Assembly (NCBI RefSeq): GCF_029952525.1
Contig: NZ_JASAOF010000012.1
Coordinates: 1-64,000 of the forward strand
Direction of reading: 5' to 3'
Length of the DNA stretch: 64,000 nucleotides
DNA from: Saccharopolyspora ipomoeae
GTDB taxonomy: Bacteria; Actinomycetota; Actinomycetes; Mycobacteriales; Pseudonocardiaceae
Shown: piece after piece, positions 25,431 to 34,276 of the stretch
Layout of the letters: every line of letters starts with the position of its first letter
How positions within the stretch are numbered: position 1 is the first letter of the stretch
Made by a program: the position numbers and the translations under genes
Notes under the pieces: generated by a model
The model's database searches: none
Told to the model about the DNA's origin: nothing
What the model saw: the letters and a program-made list of their open reading frames with translations, nothing else

Positions 25431-26444
25431 ATGCGTCCCACCCACCGCCCGCTCGGCCGCCGAGACCTGTTGAAGATCGCCGGTGGTGCGGTCACCGCGG
25501 GAGCGCTGATGGGATCCAGCGGTTGCGGACTCCTCGGTGGCGCCGAGCAGCAGTCCTCCGGGAACGCCCAGGTGGAGAAGTCGCGGCTGCGCGTCGGCGC
25601 GCTGCCCACCGCCGAGCTCGCCCCGCTGTACCTGGCCGTGGAAGCCGGCCACTTCCAGCGCGAGGGCCTCCAGGTCGAGATCGTCTCCGCCCCCGACGGC
25701 GGCGCCGCGCTCAACAGCGCCATCGGCGGCGACCTGGACATCACCTTCTCCAGCTACGTGCCGATCTTCGCCGCGCAGGCCAAGGGCGTGGCCAACCTCA
25801 AGATCGTCGCCGACTGCATGTCCGCGGTGCCCAACAGCTGCCTGATCATGTCCGGGCCGAACTCCAACGTGCGCACCCCGCAGGACCTGGCGGGCAAGCG
25901 GATCGCCATCTCCGGTGCGGGCACGATCTCCGAGCTGCTGGTCAAGGCATCGATGAAGGCCAACAACGTGCCCTCCGACAAGGTGCAGATGGTGCCGCTG
26001 GGCTTCATGAACATGCCCAACGCGCTCAAGACCGGCCAGGTCGACGCCGCGATGGTCGTCGAGCCCTTCCTGACGCTGGCCGCCCGCGACGCCGACGCCG
26101 TCCCGGTCCTCGACACCACCACCGGGCCGCTGGAGGACCTGCCGCTGGGCGGCTACGTGTCCAACTCCCAGTTCGCCGAGCAGAACCCGAAGACCGTCGC
26201 GGCGTTCCAGCGCGCGATGACCGCGTCGGTGGCCGAGGCGCAGGACCGGGCCAAGATCGAGCCGCTGCTGCCCAAGTTCGCCAAAATCGACAAGGAAACT
26301 GCGTCCATCATCACATTGCTGAAATTGAACGCGCGTGCAGACGCCACCCGCTTGCAGCGCGTTCCCCGATTGATGCTGGAATTCGGTTACATCAACAAGG
26401 ACGTCGACGTGGCGAGCATGATCATCCAGCCGCCGCAGAGCTGA
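25431..26444 (+). CDS. ABC importer substrate-binding lipoprotein 2, paralogue of the first
   Basis: 337 residues, the same length as the protein encoded at 23855 and similar along its whole length, with shared blocks such as VRTPQDLAGK, GTISELLVKA or RTISELLVKA, and TRLQRVPRLM. It has a twin-arginine-like start (GRRDLLKIAGG) and lipobox SSGC. Tandem duplication is the simple explanation. AGGAGG lies just before ATG 25431. The last ~130 bp show lower third-position GC than the rest of the gene, continuing into the next start region; this could be a recombination patch. It lies 7 bp before the first permease, so this paralogue is the one transcribed with the transporter. Confidence 0.9.
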   Translation: MRPTHRPLGRRDLLKIAGGAVTAGALMGSSGCGLLGGAEQQSSGNAQVEKSRLRVGALPTAELAPLYLAVEAGHFQREGLQVEIVSAPDGGAALNSAIGGDLDITFSSYVPIFAAQAKGVANLKIVADCMSAVPNSCLIMSGPNSNVRTPQDLAGKRIAISGAGTISELLVKASMKANNVPSDKVQMVPLGFMNMPNALKTGQVDAAMVVEPFLTLAARDADAVPVLDTTTGPLEDLPLGGYVSNSQFAEQNPKTVAAFQRAMTASVAEAQDRAKIEPLLPKFAKIDKETASIITLLKLNARADATRLQRVPRLMLEFGYINKDVDVASMIIQPPQS

Positions 26445-26451
26445 TCGGGAC

Positions 26452-27219
26452 ATGACCAGAACAATCCGGGGTCTGCTCGGACTGCTGGGATTCCTGCTGT
26501 TGTGGGAAGCCTTCAGCAGGTCCGGGCTCGTCGACCCGCAGTACTTCCCACCGCCCTCGGTGGTGCTGACCAGGTTCGTCGAGCTGCTCGGCGACTCCTC
26601 CTTCCTGCTCGACCTGATCGCGAGCGTGCTGGCCTGGGCCATCGCGCTGGGCATCTCGATCGCCATCGCGGTGCCCGCGGGTCTGCTGCTGGGCAGCGTC
26701 CGCGGCATCCGGGTGGCCACCCGCGCGATCATCGAGTTCCTCCGGCCGATCCCCTCGGTGGCGCTGATCCCGCTGGCCATCGTGCTGGTCGGCTCCGGAC
26801 CGGAGACCAAGATCGCGCTCGCGGTGTACGCGGCGGTGTGGCCGATCCTGTTCAACACGATCTACGCGTTGGACGAGGTCGACCCGGTGATGGTGGACAC
26901 CGCGCGGTCCTTCGGCTTCGGCCGGGTCCGCACGATGTTCACCGTGCTGCTGCCCAACGCCGCGCCGTTCGTGCTCACCGGCATCCGGATGTCGGCCTCG
27001 GTCGCGCTGATCCTGGTGGTCAGCACGGAGTTCCTGGCAGGCGGCGGTTCCGGCCTGGGCAGCTTCGTGCTGGACGCCTCCACCGGCGCGGGCCGGATGG
27101 ACCTGGTGCTGGCCGGGACGATCGTCGCGGGCATCGTCGGCTACCTCATCAACGAGGCGCTGGAAACGGTGCACAAGCGCGGCCTGGCGTGGAGCGCGGT
27201 CGATCGGGAGGCAGTGTGA
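26452..27219 (+). CDS. ABC importer permease 1 (SsuC/TauC/NrtB type)
   Basis: 255-residue inner-membrane permease with about six hydrophobic segments and a BPD-type EAA loop (DTARSFGFGRVRTMFTVLLPNAAPF). The residue block PIPSVALIPLAIVLVG is typical of sulfonate/nitrate-type permeases. It probably forms a heterodimer with permease 2 at 27308. ATG 26452 follows the binding-protein stop by 7 bp. Confidence 0.9.
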   Translation: MTRTIRGLLGLLGFLLLWEAFSRSGLVDPQYFPPPSVVLTRFVELLGDSSFLLDLIASVLAWAIALGISIAIAVPAGLLLGSVRGIRVATRAIIEFLRPIPSVALIPLAIVLVGSGPETKIALAVYAAVWPILFNTIYALDEVDPVMVDTARSFGFGRVRTMFTVLLPNAAPFVLTGIRMSASVALILVVSTEFLAGGGSGLGSFVLDASTGAGRMDLVLAGTIVAGIVGYLINEALETVHKRGLAWSAVDREAV

Positions 27220-27245
27220 CGGGCCACCACTTTCCCGGCTTTCCC

Positions 27246-27262
27246 AATTCCCCGGGAATTGA
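27246..27262. promoter_or_regulatory. Perfect palindrome between the two permease genes
   Basis: CAATTCCCCGGGAATTG is a 17-bp inverted repeat with a single central base, followed at 27270-27285 by GAATTC-ACTG-GAATTC. It is unusually AT-containing for this region and 45 bp before permease 2. May be an operator or an mRNA structure; unproven. Confidence 0.35.
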
Positions 27263-27307
27263 CATCGCGAATTCACTGGAATTCAACGCGCGGTTGCGAG
27301 GTGCGCA

Positions 27308-28114
27308 ATGAAGAAGACGCGTGGATTTCTCCGCCAGTGGCTCGTGTTCATCGTCGCCGTGCTGCTGTGGGAATTGGTGACCCAGCTCGCGCAGCACCCG
27401 TTCTTCCCGTCGCCGAGCAAGATCCTCGCCACGGCCGGGCAGAAGTGGTTCTCCGGACCACCGCAGTCGCTGTTCCTGACCACCGAGGCCACCGGCGACC
27501 TGCTGGCCAGCCTCGGCCGGGTCGCGCTGGGCTGGGTGCTGGCCGCGGTCATCGGCGTCGCCCTGGGCACGCTGCTGGGCCGGTCCCGCACGCTGCTGGA
27601 CTACGTCGGGCCGCTGATGGCGTTCATGCGCGCCATCCCGTCCCCGGTGCTGGTGCCGGTGTTCATCGTGCTGCTGGGCATCGGCTCGTCGATGCAGATC
27701 ACCGTGATCGTGTTCAGCGTCGTGTGGCCGATCCTGCTCAACACCGTCGACGGCGTCCGCTCTGTCGACCAGGTCAAGGTGGACACCGCGCGGTCCTTCC
27801 GGATCCCGCGCGGTCAGTGGATCACCGGCGTGGTGCTGCCCGCCGCCACGCCCAAGATCTTCGCCGGACTGCGGGTTAGCCTGTCGTTGTCGCTGGTGCT
27901 GATGGTCGTCTCGGAGCTGGTGGGCTCCACCAACGGCATCGGCTACCGGTTGATGTTCGACCAGCGGCAGTTCGACTTCCCGGCGATGTGGGCGGGAATC
28001 GTCCTGCTGGGCGTCCTCGGATACGTACTGAACACCCTGCTGCTCGTGGTGGAACGCCGTGCGCTGAGCTGGCAGCCCTCGCAGGCGTCGGCGGACCAAG
28101 TTGTCGGAGGCTGA
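27308..28114 (+). CDS. ABC importer permease 2 (SsuC/TauC/NrtB type)
   Basis: 268-residue permease with about six hydrophobic segments and an EAA loop (DTARSFRIPRGQWITGVVLPAATPKIF). It is related to permease 1 but clearly diverged, consistent with a heterodimeric channel. An 88-bp gap containing palindromes separates it from permease 1, while it lies 3 bp from the ATPase gene. ATG 27308 begins a Lys-rich N-terminus before the first helix. Confidence 0.9.
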   Translation: MKKTRGFLRQWLVFIVAVLLWELVTQLAQHPFFPSPSKILATAGQKWFSGPPQSLFLTTEATGDLLASLGRVALGWVLAAVIGVALGTLLGRSRTLLDYVGPLMAFMRAIPSPVLVPVFIVLLGIGSSMQITVIVFSVVWPILLNTVDGVRSVDQVKVDTARSFRIPRGQWITGVVLPAATPKIFAGLRVSLSLSLVLMVVSELVGSTNGIGYRLMFDQRQFDFPAMWAGIVLLGVLGYVLNTLLLVVERRALSWQPSQASADQVVGG

Positions 28115-28117
28115 CCA

Positions 28118-28939
28118 ATGACCCGAACGAACACGATGCTGGAAGTCTCCGGACTCGGTCACCGCTACGGCGGGGAGAACGGGCACCAGGCCATCGCCGA
28201 CCTCACCTTCGAGGTCCGCACCGGTGAGCTGGCGTGCATCGTCGGCCCGTCCGGCTGCGGCAAGTCGACCATGCTGCGAGGCATCTCCGGCCTGATCAAG
28301 CCGACCACCGGCGACGTGAGCCTGCACGGCGAGCCGGTCGACGGCGTGCCCAGCGACCTGGCCGTGGTCTTCCAGGACTACAGCCGCTCGCTGTTCCCGT
28401 GGAAGTCGGTGCGCGCCAACGTCGAGTTCCCGCTGCAGGCCCGCGGTGTCAGCCGCGCCGAGCGGCGGGAGCGCGCCGACGAGGTGCTGGAGTGGGTCGG
28501 CCTGTCGGGCGCGGCGAAGAAGTACCCGTGGCAGCTCTCCGGCGGCATGCAGCAGCGGGTGTCGATCGCCCGCGCCCTGGCCTGCCGGCCGGCGCTGCTG
28601 CTGATGGACGAGCCGTTCGCGTCGGTCGACGCGCAGACCCGCTTCGAGCTGGAGGACCTGCTGCTGCGGGTCCGCAAGCAGTTCGACAGCACGGTCCTGC
28701 TGGTCACCCACGACATCGACGAGAGCATCTACCTCGCCGACCGGGTGTTCGTGCTGTCGAAATCCCCGGCGACGATCGTCAAGGACCTGGAGATCCCGCT
28801 CGGTCGCGAGCGCGACCAGATCACCACCCGCGAGTCGGAGACGTTCGTGCACCTGCGCAGCGAGGTGGCCCGCCTCCTCGACGTCAAGAGCGCAGGCCCG
28901 GCCCCGGCCTCGTCCGCGGAGACCACTCAGGTCATGTGA
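28118..28939 (+). CDS. ABC importer ATPase (SsuB/TauB type)
   Basis: 273-residue nucleotide-binding subunit: Walker A GPSGCGKST, Q-loop in VVFQDYSRSLFPW, signature LSGGMQQR, Walker B LLLMDEPFASVD and switch His in THDIDES. The FPW after the Q-loop and the order of motifs are those of SsuB/TauB/NrtD-like importers. It is the last gene of the unit and is followed by a strong terminator at 28950. Confidence 0.93.
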   Translation: MTRTNTMLEVSGLGHRYGGENGHQAIADLTFEVRTGELACIVGPSGCGKSTMLRGISGLIKPTTGDVSLHGEPVDGVPSDLAVVFQDYSRSLFPWKSVRANVEFPLQARGVSRAERRERADEVLEWVGLSGAAKKYPWQLSGGMQQRVSIARALACRPALLLMDEPFASVDAQTRFELEDLLLRVRKQFDSTVLLVTHDIDESIYLADRVFVLSKSPATIVKDLEIPLGRERDQITTRESETFVHLRSEVARLLDVKSAGPAPASSAETTQVM

Positions 28940-28949
28940 CGCAGCGGAG

Positions 28950-28985
28950 AAGGGCGGTCCCGGTTGCTCCGGGACCGCCCTTCTT
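28950..28985 (+). terminator. Terminator of the ABC importer operon
   Basis: AAGGGCGGTCCCGG (28950-28963) pairs perfectly with CCGGGACCGCCCTT (28969-28982) across a 5-base loop, followed by CTTCC. Confidence 0.9.
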
Positions 28986-29045
28986 CCATGTCAACCTCGG
29001 TGCAAGCGGCGGAGCCGCGAGGTGCGGAGCCCGCTCTCGCAGCCG

Positions 29046-29165
29046 GCACCGCCGCGGGTTCTCAGACGTCGTCTGGCGAGTACGCCGCGACGCCGTGTAT
29101 TGGCATACAAAAGGAGTGGCGCACGGAGTCCAGGCGGCGTCTGAGGTTCCGCTACCCGCACCGCC
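29046..29165. repeat. Family C structured intergenic element, copy 2
   Basis: 120-bp element between convergent genes. The stem CTCAGACGTCGTCTGG (29061-29076) pairs with CCAGGCGGCGTCTGAG (29130-29145). Border sequences match copies 1 and 3. An upstream GCGGAGCCGC segment near 29021 is shared with copy 3. Confidence 0.75.
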
Positions 29166-29193
29166 ACGCAAAACGAGTGCCGAACTGTGGGTT

Positions 29194-30789
29194 TCAGTAC
29201 AGGAAGCGCTGGCCCGGGTCGACCTTGACGTGCAGCAGGCTCGGGCCCTGCTTGCCGGAGAACTCCTCCGGCAGCGCCTGGGCGAGCTCCTCCGGGGTCT
29301 GGATGAGCTTGGCCGGGCAGCCGAGGCTGGTCGCCAGTCCGACGAAGTCGATGCCGCCGAGTTCCACGCCCGGCAGCTTGCTGCCGCCCGCGGCCTCGCC
29401 CAGCACCGCCACCGCCGCGTAGCGCGAGTTGTCCATGATCACGAAGGTGACCGGGGCCTGCTCGCGCACCGCCGTCCACAGCGACTGGATGCCGTACATG
29501 CTGGAGCCGTCGCCCAGCAGCGCCACCGTGCGCCGGGCCGGGTCGGCCATGCCGACGCCGACCGCCGCGCCCACGCCGTAGCCCAGGGCGCCCGAGAAGC
29601 CGGTGAAGAACCCGCCGTCGGTGGAGCGCACCGGGAAGTACTCGTGCAGGTCGTTGCGGTGGCTCGGGGTCTCCTCCACGACCGCCGCGTCGGCGGGCAG
29701 CTGCTCGACGAGCGCGTCGAAGACGTAGGAGGCGGTCATCGGCGTGGTCGCGGCGGGCTTCTCCGGCCGCGGCATCGTCGCGGGCGCCTGCCGCTCCAGG
29801 TCCTCCAGCTGCGCGTTGACCTGCGGGACCGCGTGCGCCATCGTGCCCATCACGCCGCGCCCGGAGCGGGCGCGCGCCAGCACGTCGGCGTCGTCGTGGA
29901 CCAGGAACAGCTCCGGCAGCGCGACCTCGGCCTCGCCCCGGTAGACGTGGTAGGTGAACGCGGGCGCACCCCACACCACGACCAGGTCGTAGCTCCCGAG
30001 CTCCTGGCTGAGCAGCCGCTGCTCGGGCTGCAGGAACCCGGCGAAGCACGGGTGGTCCTCCGGGAAGGAGCAGCGCGGCGACATCGGCGGCGCGTACACC
30101 GACGCCTTGGTCTTCTCCGCCAGCCGCACCATCTCGTCCACCACGCCGTCGGCGTCGACGGCGGGGCCCGCGACGAACGCGGGCCGCTCGCAGCGCCGCA
30201 GCGCCTCGGCGAGCTCGGTGATCGCCGTCGGGTCCGGCGCGAACCCGGGCGTGCGCGGGCGGGCCGCGACCTCGACGCCCGGCTCGTCCCAGTCGTCGGC
30301 CGGGATGGACAGGAACACCGGGCCGTGGGGCGGGGTGGTGGCCATCTGGTAGGCGCGCACCAGCGCGGCCGGGACGTCCGCGGCGCGAGCGGGCTCGTAG
30401 CTCCACTTCACGTACGGCTTCGGGAAGTTCGGAGCCTCGGTGGCGCCCAGGAACGGCTCGCCGAACATCAGGCTGCGGGTCTGCTGACCAGCGGTGATGA
30501 CCATCGGCGTGCGGTTCCGGTAGGCGGTGAACACCGCGCCCAGCGCGTGCCCGACGCCACCGGCCGAGTGAAGGTTGACCAGCACCGGCTCGCGGCGGGA
30601 CTGGGAGTAGCCGTCGGCCATCGCGACCACCGCGGACTCCTGGAGCCCGAGCACGTAGTGGAAGTCGTCCGGCCAGCCGGTCAGGAAGGGGACCTCGGTC
30701 GTGCCCGGGTTGCCGAACACCGTGGTCAGCCCGAGCTCGCGCATCAACCCCCGGGTGATGTCGCGGACCGTGCGATCCTCGCTACCCAT
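29194..30789 (-). CDS. mdlC: Benzoylformate-decarboxylase-like ThDP enzyme
   Basis: Thiamine-diphosphate enzyme of 531 residues. The N-terminal Pyr domain has FGNPGTTEVPFL and the cofactor-activating Glu in LQESAVVAMADGYSQ. NLHSAGGVGHALG carries the His that serves in benzoylformate decarboxylase. The PP domain has LLGDGSSMYGIQ (GDG...N type, ending near IMDNSRYAA). The best match is to MdlC, which decarboxylates benzoylformate to benzaldehyde, though other 2-oxo acids are possible. Of two ATGs six bases apart, 30789 has the better spacing from GAGGAGG. No mandelate dehydrogenase is adjacent; the menC-type enolase-superfamily gene lies at 35025. Confidence 0.82.
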   Translation of the reverse strand: MGSEDRTVRDITRGLMRELGLTTVFGNPGTTEVPFLTGWPDDFHYVLGLQESAVVAMADGYSQSRREPVLVNLHSAGGVGHALGAVFTAYRNRTPMVITAGQQTRSLMFGEPFLGATEAPNFPKPYVKWSYEPARAADVPAALVRAYQMATTPPHGPVFLSIPADDWDEPGVEVAARPRTPGFAPDPTAITELAEALRRCERPAFVAGPAVDADGVVDEMVRLAEKTKASVYAPPMSPRCSFPEDHPCFAGFLQPEQRLLSQELGSYDLVVVWGAPAFTYHVYRGEAEVALPELFLVHDDADVLARARSGRGVMGTMAHAVPQVNAQLEDLERQAPATMPRPEKPAATTPMTASYVFDALVEQLPADAAVVEETPSHRNDLHEYFPVRSTDGGFFTGFSGALGYGVGAAVGVGMADPARRTVALLGDGSSMYGIQSLWTAVREQAPVTFVIMDNSRYAAVAVLGEAAGGSKLPGVELGGIDFVGLATSLGCPAKLIQTPEELAQALPEEFSGKQGPSLLHVKVDPGQRFLY

Positions 30790-30859
30790 GTCCATCCCCT
30801 CCTCGCCGCGCTGGTCCCGACCCGTCGCGGCAGACCGAATTCGTTAGCGGTAAGAAACT

Positions 30860-31495
30860 CTAAACGCCCTGGACGTCTCCGAAGCAGACGGTTTTCCGGC
30901 TGAAGACGTAGTAGCCCTCGTTCTCTTCGCAGGCCGACTCCGGGTCCTGCCCGCCGACGACCCTGGTGACCTGGTCCTCGGCCTTCGAGCACTCCAGCTT
31001 CAGCGGCAGGACTCCCTCGTCCTGCTGGAACGGCGTCAGGCAGTCGCCGACCCGGACGTCGAGCACGATGCAGTAGGTGCTGTCGTCGGCGAAGTTGACG
31101 TAGTCGTCGCCGCAGCCCGCGAGGTCGCGCCCCTCGCGGACGTCGACGACCTCGTAGTCGGAGTCCGGGGAGCCGCAGTCGGCGGAGGCCATGCGACCGC
31201 CGCGCTCGTCGTTCAGCGCCATGCAGTCACCGGCCTCGATGCGGTTGCTCGCGGCCACGGCGAGCGTGATCGCGACGGCGCTCCCGAGCAGCAGCACCAC
31301 CGCGCCGATCACGAGCCCGACGACGAGACCGGTCCGCTTCTTCGGCGGCGGCGGCGGTGGCGGCTGCTGGTTCCCCGCGACCTGCCGCCAGAACGCGTCC
31401 GAACCCTGCTGCGGGTACTGGTAGCCCTGCTGCCAGCCACCCGGGTACGGGCCGGACTGCGCGCCGTAGGGGTCCGGTTGCGGTGGGTAGGTCAC
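30860..31495 (-). CDS. Membrane-anchored protein with Pro-rich tail (LppU-like)
   Basis: 211 residues. A cytoplasmic Pro/Gln/Gly/Tyr-rich N-terminus with a run of seven prolines precedes one membrane helix (about 55-78). The outer domain of about 130 residues holds an even spread of Cys residues (MALND..CGSPDS..AGCGDD..TYC..GDCL..LECSK..SACEE..VCFGD) that probably form disulfides. This plan resembles actinobacterial LppU/SCO3897-type proteins. Function is unknown. It is transcribed towards the ThDP enzyme gene, 70 bp away. Confidence 0.75.
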   Translation of the reverse strand: MTYPPQPDPYGAQSGPYPGGWQQGYQYPQQGSDAFWRQVAGNQQPPPPPPPKKRTGLVVGLVIGAVVLLLGSAVAITLAVAASNRIEAGDCMALNDERGGRMASADCGSPDSDYEVVDVREGRDLAGCGDDYVNFADDSTYCIVLDVRVGDCLTPFQQDEGVLPLKLECSKAEDQVTRVVGGQDPESACEENEGYYVFSRKTVCFGDVQGV

Positions 31496-31553
31496 TGGTC
31501 CTCCGTGGTCGAGTTCGCCACGATCAACCTACCCGGCCAGGGAAAACACCTGG

Positions 31554-32117
31554 TTACGCGGCATCCCGCCGGAGCACGAACAGGAAGGGGGCGTCGAGGC
31601 CGCGCAGGTCCATCGCGCACAGCAGCGTGTCGTCGTCGACCTTGCGGAACGGGTCGTGGATCGGCAGCGCGTCGTAGACCATCGCCGCCGAGGACACGCC
31701 CCGGTACTCGACCATCCGCAGCCGCGCGCGGGGTTTCGCCGTGGTCATCAGGGGCATGAGCAGCCGGAACAGCTTCGCGACGACCGGGCTGTTGAGCTTG
31801 TCGGCGATGCCGAGCATCAGCCCCACCGGCATGAACGCGGGGTTGATGCTGACCACCCGGTCGCCCTTGCCGCGGAACAGCAGCGGCTCGGCGTCCTCGG
31901 GACCGCTGAACCGCTTGCCGTACCAGCCGAAGCGCTCCAGCAGCCCGTCGAACGGGTTCCCGGTCGCGATGCCGTTCCCCCGCCACGTCCCGGCCAGCTC
32001 CTCGACCCGCACCGGCGGCAGCGAGTCGAACAGCTCCAGCACGTCCTCCCGCCGGACCCGGCCGTCCTTCGCGGCCCCGGCCTCCAACTCCCGCAACCGC
32101 CCCACGACGTCCACCAC
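31554..32117 (-). CDS. DUF4334 / GXWXG domain protein
   Basis: 187 residues. The GXWXG block (ELAGTWRGNGIATGNPFDGLL) near residue 42 and the C-terminal DUF4334 block (MVEYRGVSSAAMVYDALPIHDPF) are both clear. The family is of unknown function, possibly lipocalin-like ligand-binding. GTG 32117 is chosen because AGGAGG lies about 9 bp upstream; other in-frame GTG codons occur a few codons earlier. Confidence 0.82.
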   Translation of the reverse strand: MVDVVGRLRELEAGAAKDGRVRREDVLELFDSLPPVRVEELAGTWRGNGIATGNPFDGLLERFGWYGKRFSGPEDAEPLLFRGKGDRVVSINPAFMPVGLMLGIADKLNSPVVAKLFRLLMPLMTTAKPRARLRMVEYRGVSSAAMVYDALPIHDPFRKVDDDTLLCAMDLRGLDAPFLFVLRRDAA

Positions 32118-32246
32118 GACCCGCACCCTCCTCACCGATCACGACCAAGATCGAAAAACGCTCCCACCCCTCCCCTCCCACGACAATCCCCCGAGCGCCC
32201 CAGTCCGCGCCCCGGCCTCCCGCCGACCGCTCCAGTCCGCACTCAC

Positions 32247-32334
32247 GTCACCAGGGGACAGTTTTTCCTCGAATCACCCATGATCAATGTCCGTTATGCC
32301 CGGACAGTTCTCACTAAAACCGTCATCTGGTGAC
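32247..32334. repeat. Family A element, diverged inverted copy
   Basis: 88 bp, opposite orientation to the copies at 45142 and 57557. It keeps their right half (GGGGACAGTTTTTCCTCG through TGATCAATGTCC) exactly, but the other half has drifted. Its own ends GTCACCAG/CTGGTGAC are complementary. It lies in the divergent space between the DUF4334 and XPB genes, a gap of about 390 bp that otherwise shows no gene. Confidence 0.8.
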
Positions 32335-32507
32335 GCACGCGCGCGTCGGGATCAGGCGATGTGGGTCACTTCGCCGGGTTCTGGGGGTCGGACCCGCGGG
32401 GAGCAGGTCGGAGCGGGTGGAATACTGGGTCGGGAGTCCGGTTGGTGGCTGCCAACAGCGCTGATCACCTGCGGAAACGCCGCCCGAACCCCGAGGGAGC
32501 GCTCACC

Positions 32508-34169
32508 TTGACCGACGGACCTCTCATCGTCCAGTCCGACAAGACGTTGCTGCTCGAGGTCGATCACGACCTCGCCGACGACGCGCGCACCGCCATCGCA
32601 CCCTTCGCCGAGCTGGAGCGCGCGCCGGAGCACGTGCACACCTACCGGATCACGCCGCTGGCGCTGTGGAACGCCCGCGCCGCCGGGCACGACGCCGAGC
32701 AGGTCGTCGACGGCCTGGTCCGCTACTCCCGCTTCCCCGTCCCGCAGCCGCTGCTGGTCGACATCGTCGAGACCATGGGCCGCTTCGGACGGCTGCAGCT
32801 GGTCAACGACCCCGCGCACGGACTCGTGCTCAGCTCCGTCGACCGGGCCGTGCTCGAAGAGGTCCTGCGCAACAAGAAGATCATCCCGATGCTGGGCTCG
32901 CGCATCGACGACGACACCGTCGTCGTGCACCCCAGCGAGCGCGGACGCCTCAAGCAGATGCTGCTCAAGGTCGGCTGGCCCGCCGAGGACCTCGCCGGCT
33001 ACGTCGACGGCGAAGCCCACCCCATCGAGCTGGAGCAGGACGGCTGGAACCTGCGCGACTACCAGCGCCAGGCCGTCCAGTCCTTCTGGGCCGGCGGGTC
33101 CGGCGTCGTCGTGCTGCCCTGCGGCGCGGGCAAGACCCTCGTCGGCGCCGCCGCGATGGCCGAGGCCGCCGCGACCACGCTGATCCTGGTCACCAACACC
33201 GTCGCGGGCCGCCAGTGGAAGCGCGAGCTGATCGAGCGGACCTCGCTGACCGAGGACGAGATCGGCGAGTACTCCGGCGAGAAGAAGGAGATCCGGCCGG
33301 TCACCATCGCCACCTACCAGGTGATCACCCGCCGCTCCAAGGGCGAGTACAAGCACCTGGAGCTGTTCGACTCCCGCGACTGGGGCCTGGTCGTCTACGA
33401 CGAGGTGCACCTGCTGCCCGCCCCGGTGTTCCGGATGACCGCCGACCTGCAGTCCCGCCGCCGCCTCGGCCTGACCGCCACCCTCGTCCGCGAGGACGGC
33501 CGCGAGGGCGACGTGTTCTCGCTGATCGGCCCGAAGCGCTACGACGCCCCGTGGAAGGACATCGAGGCCCAGGGCTGGATCGCGCCCGCCGAGTGCGTCG
33601 AGGTGCGGGTGACGCTCACCGACGACGAGCGGCTGCGCTACGCCACCTCCGAGGCCGAGGACCGCTACAAGCTGTGCGCGACCGCGCGCACCAAGGCCCC
33701 GGTGGTGAAGGCGATCCTCGACCAGCACCCGGGCGAACCGGCCCTGGTCATCGGCGCCTACCTGGACCAGCTGCACGACCTCGGCGAGGCGCTGGACGCA
33801 CCGATCGTGGAGGGCTCGACGAAGAACAAGGAGCGCGAGGAGCTCTTCGACGCGTTCCGGCGCGGCGAGATCAACCGGCTCGTGGTGTCCAAGGTCGCCA
33901 ACTTCTCGATCGACCTGCCGGAAGCCTCGGTCGCCGTGCAGGTCTCGGGCACCTTCGGCTCCCGGCAGGAGGAGGCGCAGCGGCTCGGTCGCCTGCTTCG
34001 TCCCAAGAGCGAGCGCAAGCAGGCGCACTTCTACTCCGTCGTCTCGCGCGACACCCTCGACACCGACTACGCCGCGCACCGGCAGCGCTTCCTCGCCGAG
34101 CAGGGCTACGCGTACCGGATCGTGGACGCCGACGACCTGCTCGGCCCGGCCCTCCCGGACGCAGGGTGA
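32508..34169 (+). CDS. XPB/ERCC3-type DNA helicase
   Basis: Superfamily 2 helicase of 553 residues, close in length to M. tuberculosis Rv0861c. Motifs: NLRDYQRQAV (Q-like), Walker A PCGAGKT, motif II DEVH, GLTAT (motif III), then the second RecA domain with SKVANFSIDLPEA and QEEAQRLGRLLRPK (motif VI). An N-terminal region of ~180 residues corresponds to the damage-recognition part. The start is uncertain: TTG 32508 gives LTDGPLIVQSDKTLLLEVDH, which begins where mycobacterial XPB begins and has GGGAG upstream. Role: 3'-5' unwinding in DNA repair or transcription-coupled processes (known of the family). Confidence 0.93.
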   Translation: MTDGPLIVQSDKTLLLEVDHDLADDARTAIAPFAELERAPEHVHTYRITPLALWNARAAGHDAEQVVDGLVRYSRFPVPQPLLVDIVETMGRFGRLQLVNDPAHGLVLSSVDRAVLEEVLRNKKIIPMLGSRIDDDTVVVHPSERGRLKQMLLKVGWPAEDLAGYVDGEAHPIELEQDGWNLRDYQRQAVQSFWAGGSGVVVLPCGAGKTLVGAAAMAEAAATTLILVTNTVAGRQWKRELIERTSLTEDEIGEYSGEKKEIRPVTIATYQVITRRSKGEYKHLELFDSRDWGLVVYDEVHLLPAPVFRMTADLQSRRRLGLTATLVREDGREGDVFSLIGPKRYDAPWKDIEAQGWIAPAECVEVRVTLTDDERLRYATSEAEDRYKLCATARTKAPVVKAILDQHPGEPALVIGAYLDQLHDLGEALDAPIVEGSTKNKEREELFDAFRRGEINRLVVSKVANFSIDLPEASVAVQVSGTFGSRQEEAQRLGRLLRPKSERKQAHFYSVVSRDTLDTDYAAHRQRFLAEQGYAYRIVDADDLLGPALPDAG

Positions 34170-34276
34170 GGATCTGCGGACAGTCGTCCTCCAAAAGGGG
34201 TCCGCGTGCGGCTGCTTTGCAGCTACCGTTGCGATGAACGAACGCAGCGTCTGAGCTGCAAGACACTGGAGATCGG

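Noticed and set aside
28118..30789. Thiamine-precursor importer linked to the ThDP enzyme and thiC
   Set aside because: The NMT1-like binding proteins allow it, but there is no TPP riboswitch at the importer and the thiC locus is 33 kb away, so the substrate is left open.
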